Positions 20,633 to 21,254 of a stretch of 21,254 nt of DNA are shown here, one piece after another. Each line of letters begins with the position of its first letter. The stretch's first letter is position 1. The position numbers and the translations under genes are program-made. This DNA is from a virus. The notes below the pieces were generated by a model. The model had not been told where the DNA came from, did no database searches, and saw only the letters and a list, made by a program, of their open reading frames with translations. Location: the IMG/VR virus record IMGVR_UViG_3300046005_000856, positions 1 through 21,254 of that record; one strand, given 5' to 3'.

Positions 20633-20637
20633 TGCAA
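20610..20637 (-). promoter_or_regulatory. predicted sigma70 promoter for the leftward recombination operon
   Basis: Minus strand: -35 TTGCAA (20637-20632), 16-base spacer, -10 TAAAAT (20615-20610). Start near 20603 gives a 41-base leader to the Sak4-like ATG at 20561. Its -35 box abuts the -10 box of the opposite promoter, so the two cannot be occupied together. Confidence 0.55.
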
Positions 20638-20677
20638 TACCTAAAACAAAATAATTTTTAACAAAGGGAAAAAAATA

Positions 20678-20848
20678 ATGTTCACTCCAGAAGAAATTAT
20701 AAAGAAATTGCAACCTTTAAACTTAACTTATCTATCAAAGAATACTGGCATTAAATATAATGTATTGTGGAAGTTTGCCAATAATAAATTGAAGATTATT
20801 CCATATGATTTAATTAAAAGACTGAGTGATTATTTCAATGTTGCCTGA
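20678..20848 (+). CDS. Cro-like HTH repressor (56 aa)
   Basis: MFTPEEIIKKLQPLNLTYLS, then KNTGIKYNVLWKFANNK and IIPYDLIKRLSDYFNVA. The spacing L-x-x-L-S-x-x-T-G-I-x-x-x-x-L-W-x-x-A-N-x-x ... L-x-x-Y-F is that of Cro/XRE-type phage repressors (helix-turn-helix about residues 17-38). Ribosome-binding site AAAGGGA. Placed directly beside overlapping divergent promoters, the classical position of an early switch repressor; it could repress both. Overlaps the primase start by 11 bases, so the two are co-translated. Confidence 0.8.
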   Translation: MFTPEEIIKKLQPLNLTYLSKNTGIKYNVLWKFANNKLKIIPYDLIKRLSDYFNVA

Positions 20849-21254
20849 GTTATGTGATGCAATAAGAGCTGTAGGTTATGAACCTCCTCCTAATATAGCA
20901 GTTGGTAAGGTAACAAGATTCTCTACTAACGGTAAGCGCAACGATAGGTCAGGTTGGGTTCATGTATTCGATGATGGAAAAGGCGCAGTATTTGGTTGTT
21001 GGCGCAGTGGAGAGCAACACCAATGGTTTGAAAAACGTGATTATGTTCCTGATATACATGAGCAGGAAGCAATGCGTCAGCAGTTTGAGGAGGCTAAACG
21101 TAAAGCAATAGCTGAACGTGATGCTGCTTACGCTGTAGCTGCAAAAGAGGCTCAGGTATTATTTGATAATGCCGTTCCAGTAGCAAGCCATGACTATCTT
21201 ACCAACAAGGGCATACGTCCAAATATGGCTCGTGTGTTTGGCGGAAAACTTATT
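20838..21254 (+). CDS. phage DNA primase/helicase, N-terminal part (3' partial)
   Basis: ATG 20838; frame open to the last base, 139 residues visible. Starts MLPELCDAIRAVGYEPPPNI, then VGKVTRFSTNGKRNDRSGWV and DDGKGAVFGCWRSGEQHQWF, the recognisable N-terminal domain of phage and plasmid TOPRIM-type primase/helicases (G-x-x-P-P-x-x-I ... RF.T.GKR.D..GW ... DG..A.FG.WR). It is followed by an Ala/Glu/Lys/Arg-rich helix and a segment SHDYLTNKGIRP that is typical of the region before the catalytic domain. Catalytic motifs lie beyond the window. Follows the Cro-like gene with an 11-base overlap; initiates phage replication, by inference. Confidence 0.8.
   Translation, partial: MLPELCDAIRAVGYEPPPNIAVGKVTRFSTNGKRNDRSGWVHVFDDGKGAVFGCWRSGEQHQWFEKRDYVPDIHEQEAMRQQFEEAKRKAIAERDAAYAVAAKEAQVLFDNAVPVASHDYLTNKGIRPNMARVFGGKLI

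Noticed and set aside
1-21254. CRISPR array, tRNA or rRNA genes
   Set aside because: No regularly spaced repeats and no cloverleaf-like segments with TTCRA arms were noticed on either strand by eye; a tRNAscan and repeat search would be decisive.

Overview
The window is a piece of an A+T-rich tailed-phage genome (Caudoviricetes). It looks podovirus-like: a run of ejection-type internal virion proteins with no tape-measure gene, plus a C1q-type adhesin. The host is most likely a Gram-negative bacterium, because several genes have their best relatives in proteobacterial phages. This is inferred from protein families only. No integrase, terminase, portal, lysis cassette, tRNA or CRISPR array was seen. 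No stretch longer than about 120 bases lacks a gene.

Layout. (1) Positions 1-9468, plus strand, are the distal part of the structural (late) module, packed with 1-4 base overlaps: a 2OG-Fe(II) oxygenase cut by the left edge, a Cys-rich protein, a large virion protein, a C1q-like fibre, a GNAT-like protein, a 53-residue RMF-like protein, four or five internal/ejection-type proteins including one with an ADP-ribosyltransferase-like domain, and a 45-residue basic protein, closed by an intrinsic terminator. (2) Positions 9515-13077, minus strand, are a chain of small accessory genes (two HTH regulators, membrane peptides, widespread phage small proteins), interrupted by an intrinsic terminator at 12563-12588. 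(3) Positions 13129-20561, minus strand, are the DNA-metabolism module. In transcription order it reads RecA-like Sak4-type ATPase, acidic-tailed SSB, YqaJ exonuclease, a PAPS-reductase-like (DUF3440) protein, an ectoine-synthase-like cupin, a ParB-like protein, a conserved phage partner, a stand-alone copy of the DUF3440 C-terminus, a RadD-like helicase, a PD-(D/E)XK nuclease, and an unknown gene. (4) At 20562-20677 two promoters facing opposite ways overlap almost fully. To the right, on the plus strand, lie a Cro-like HTH gene and the start of a primase/helicase gene cut by the right edge.

How the parts work together (inference). The divergent promoters and the Cro-like gene form an early control region driving recombination/replication leftward and primase rightward. 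Sak4, SSB and YqaJ form a recombination set, with RadD and the nuclease as repair partners. Between YqaJ and RadD sits a visibly more A+T-rich cassette (PAPS reductase, EctC-like cupin, ParB and partners) that looks like an inserted accessory unit, possibly a small-molecule or nucleic-acid modification system. Two leaders in the minus operon carry near-identical hairpins with the sequence ACAAGGATGT, which equals the core of the CsrA/RsmA RNA-binding consensus, so host CsrA may control or be titrated by this transcript. The EctC-like gene inside the PAPS-reductase/ParB cassette and the CsrA-type hairpins are the two most unusual observations.
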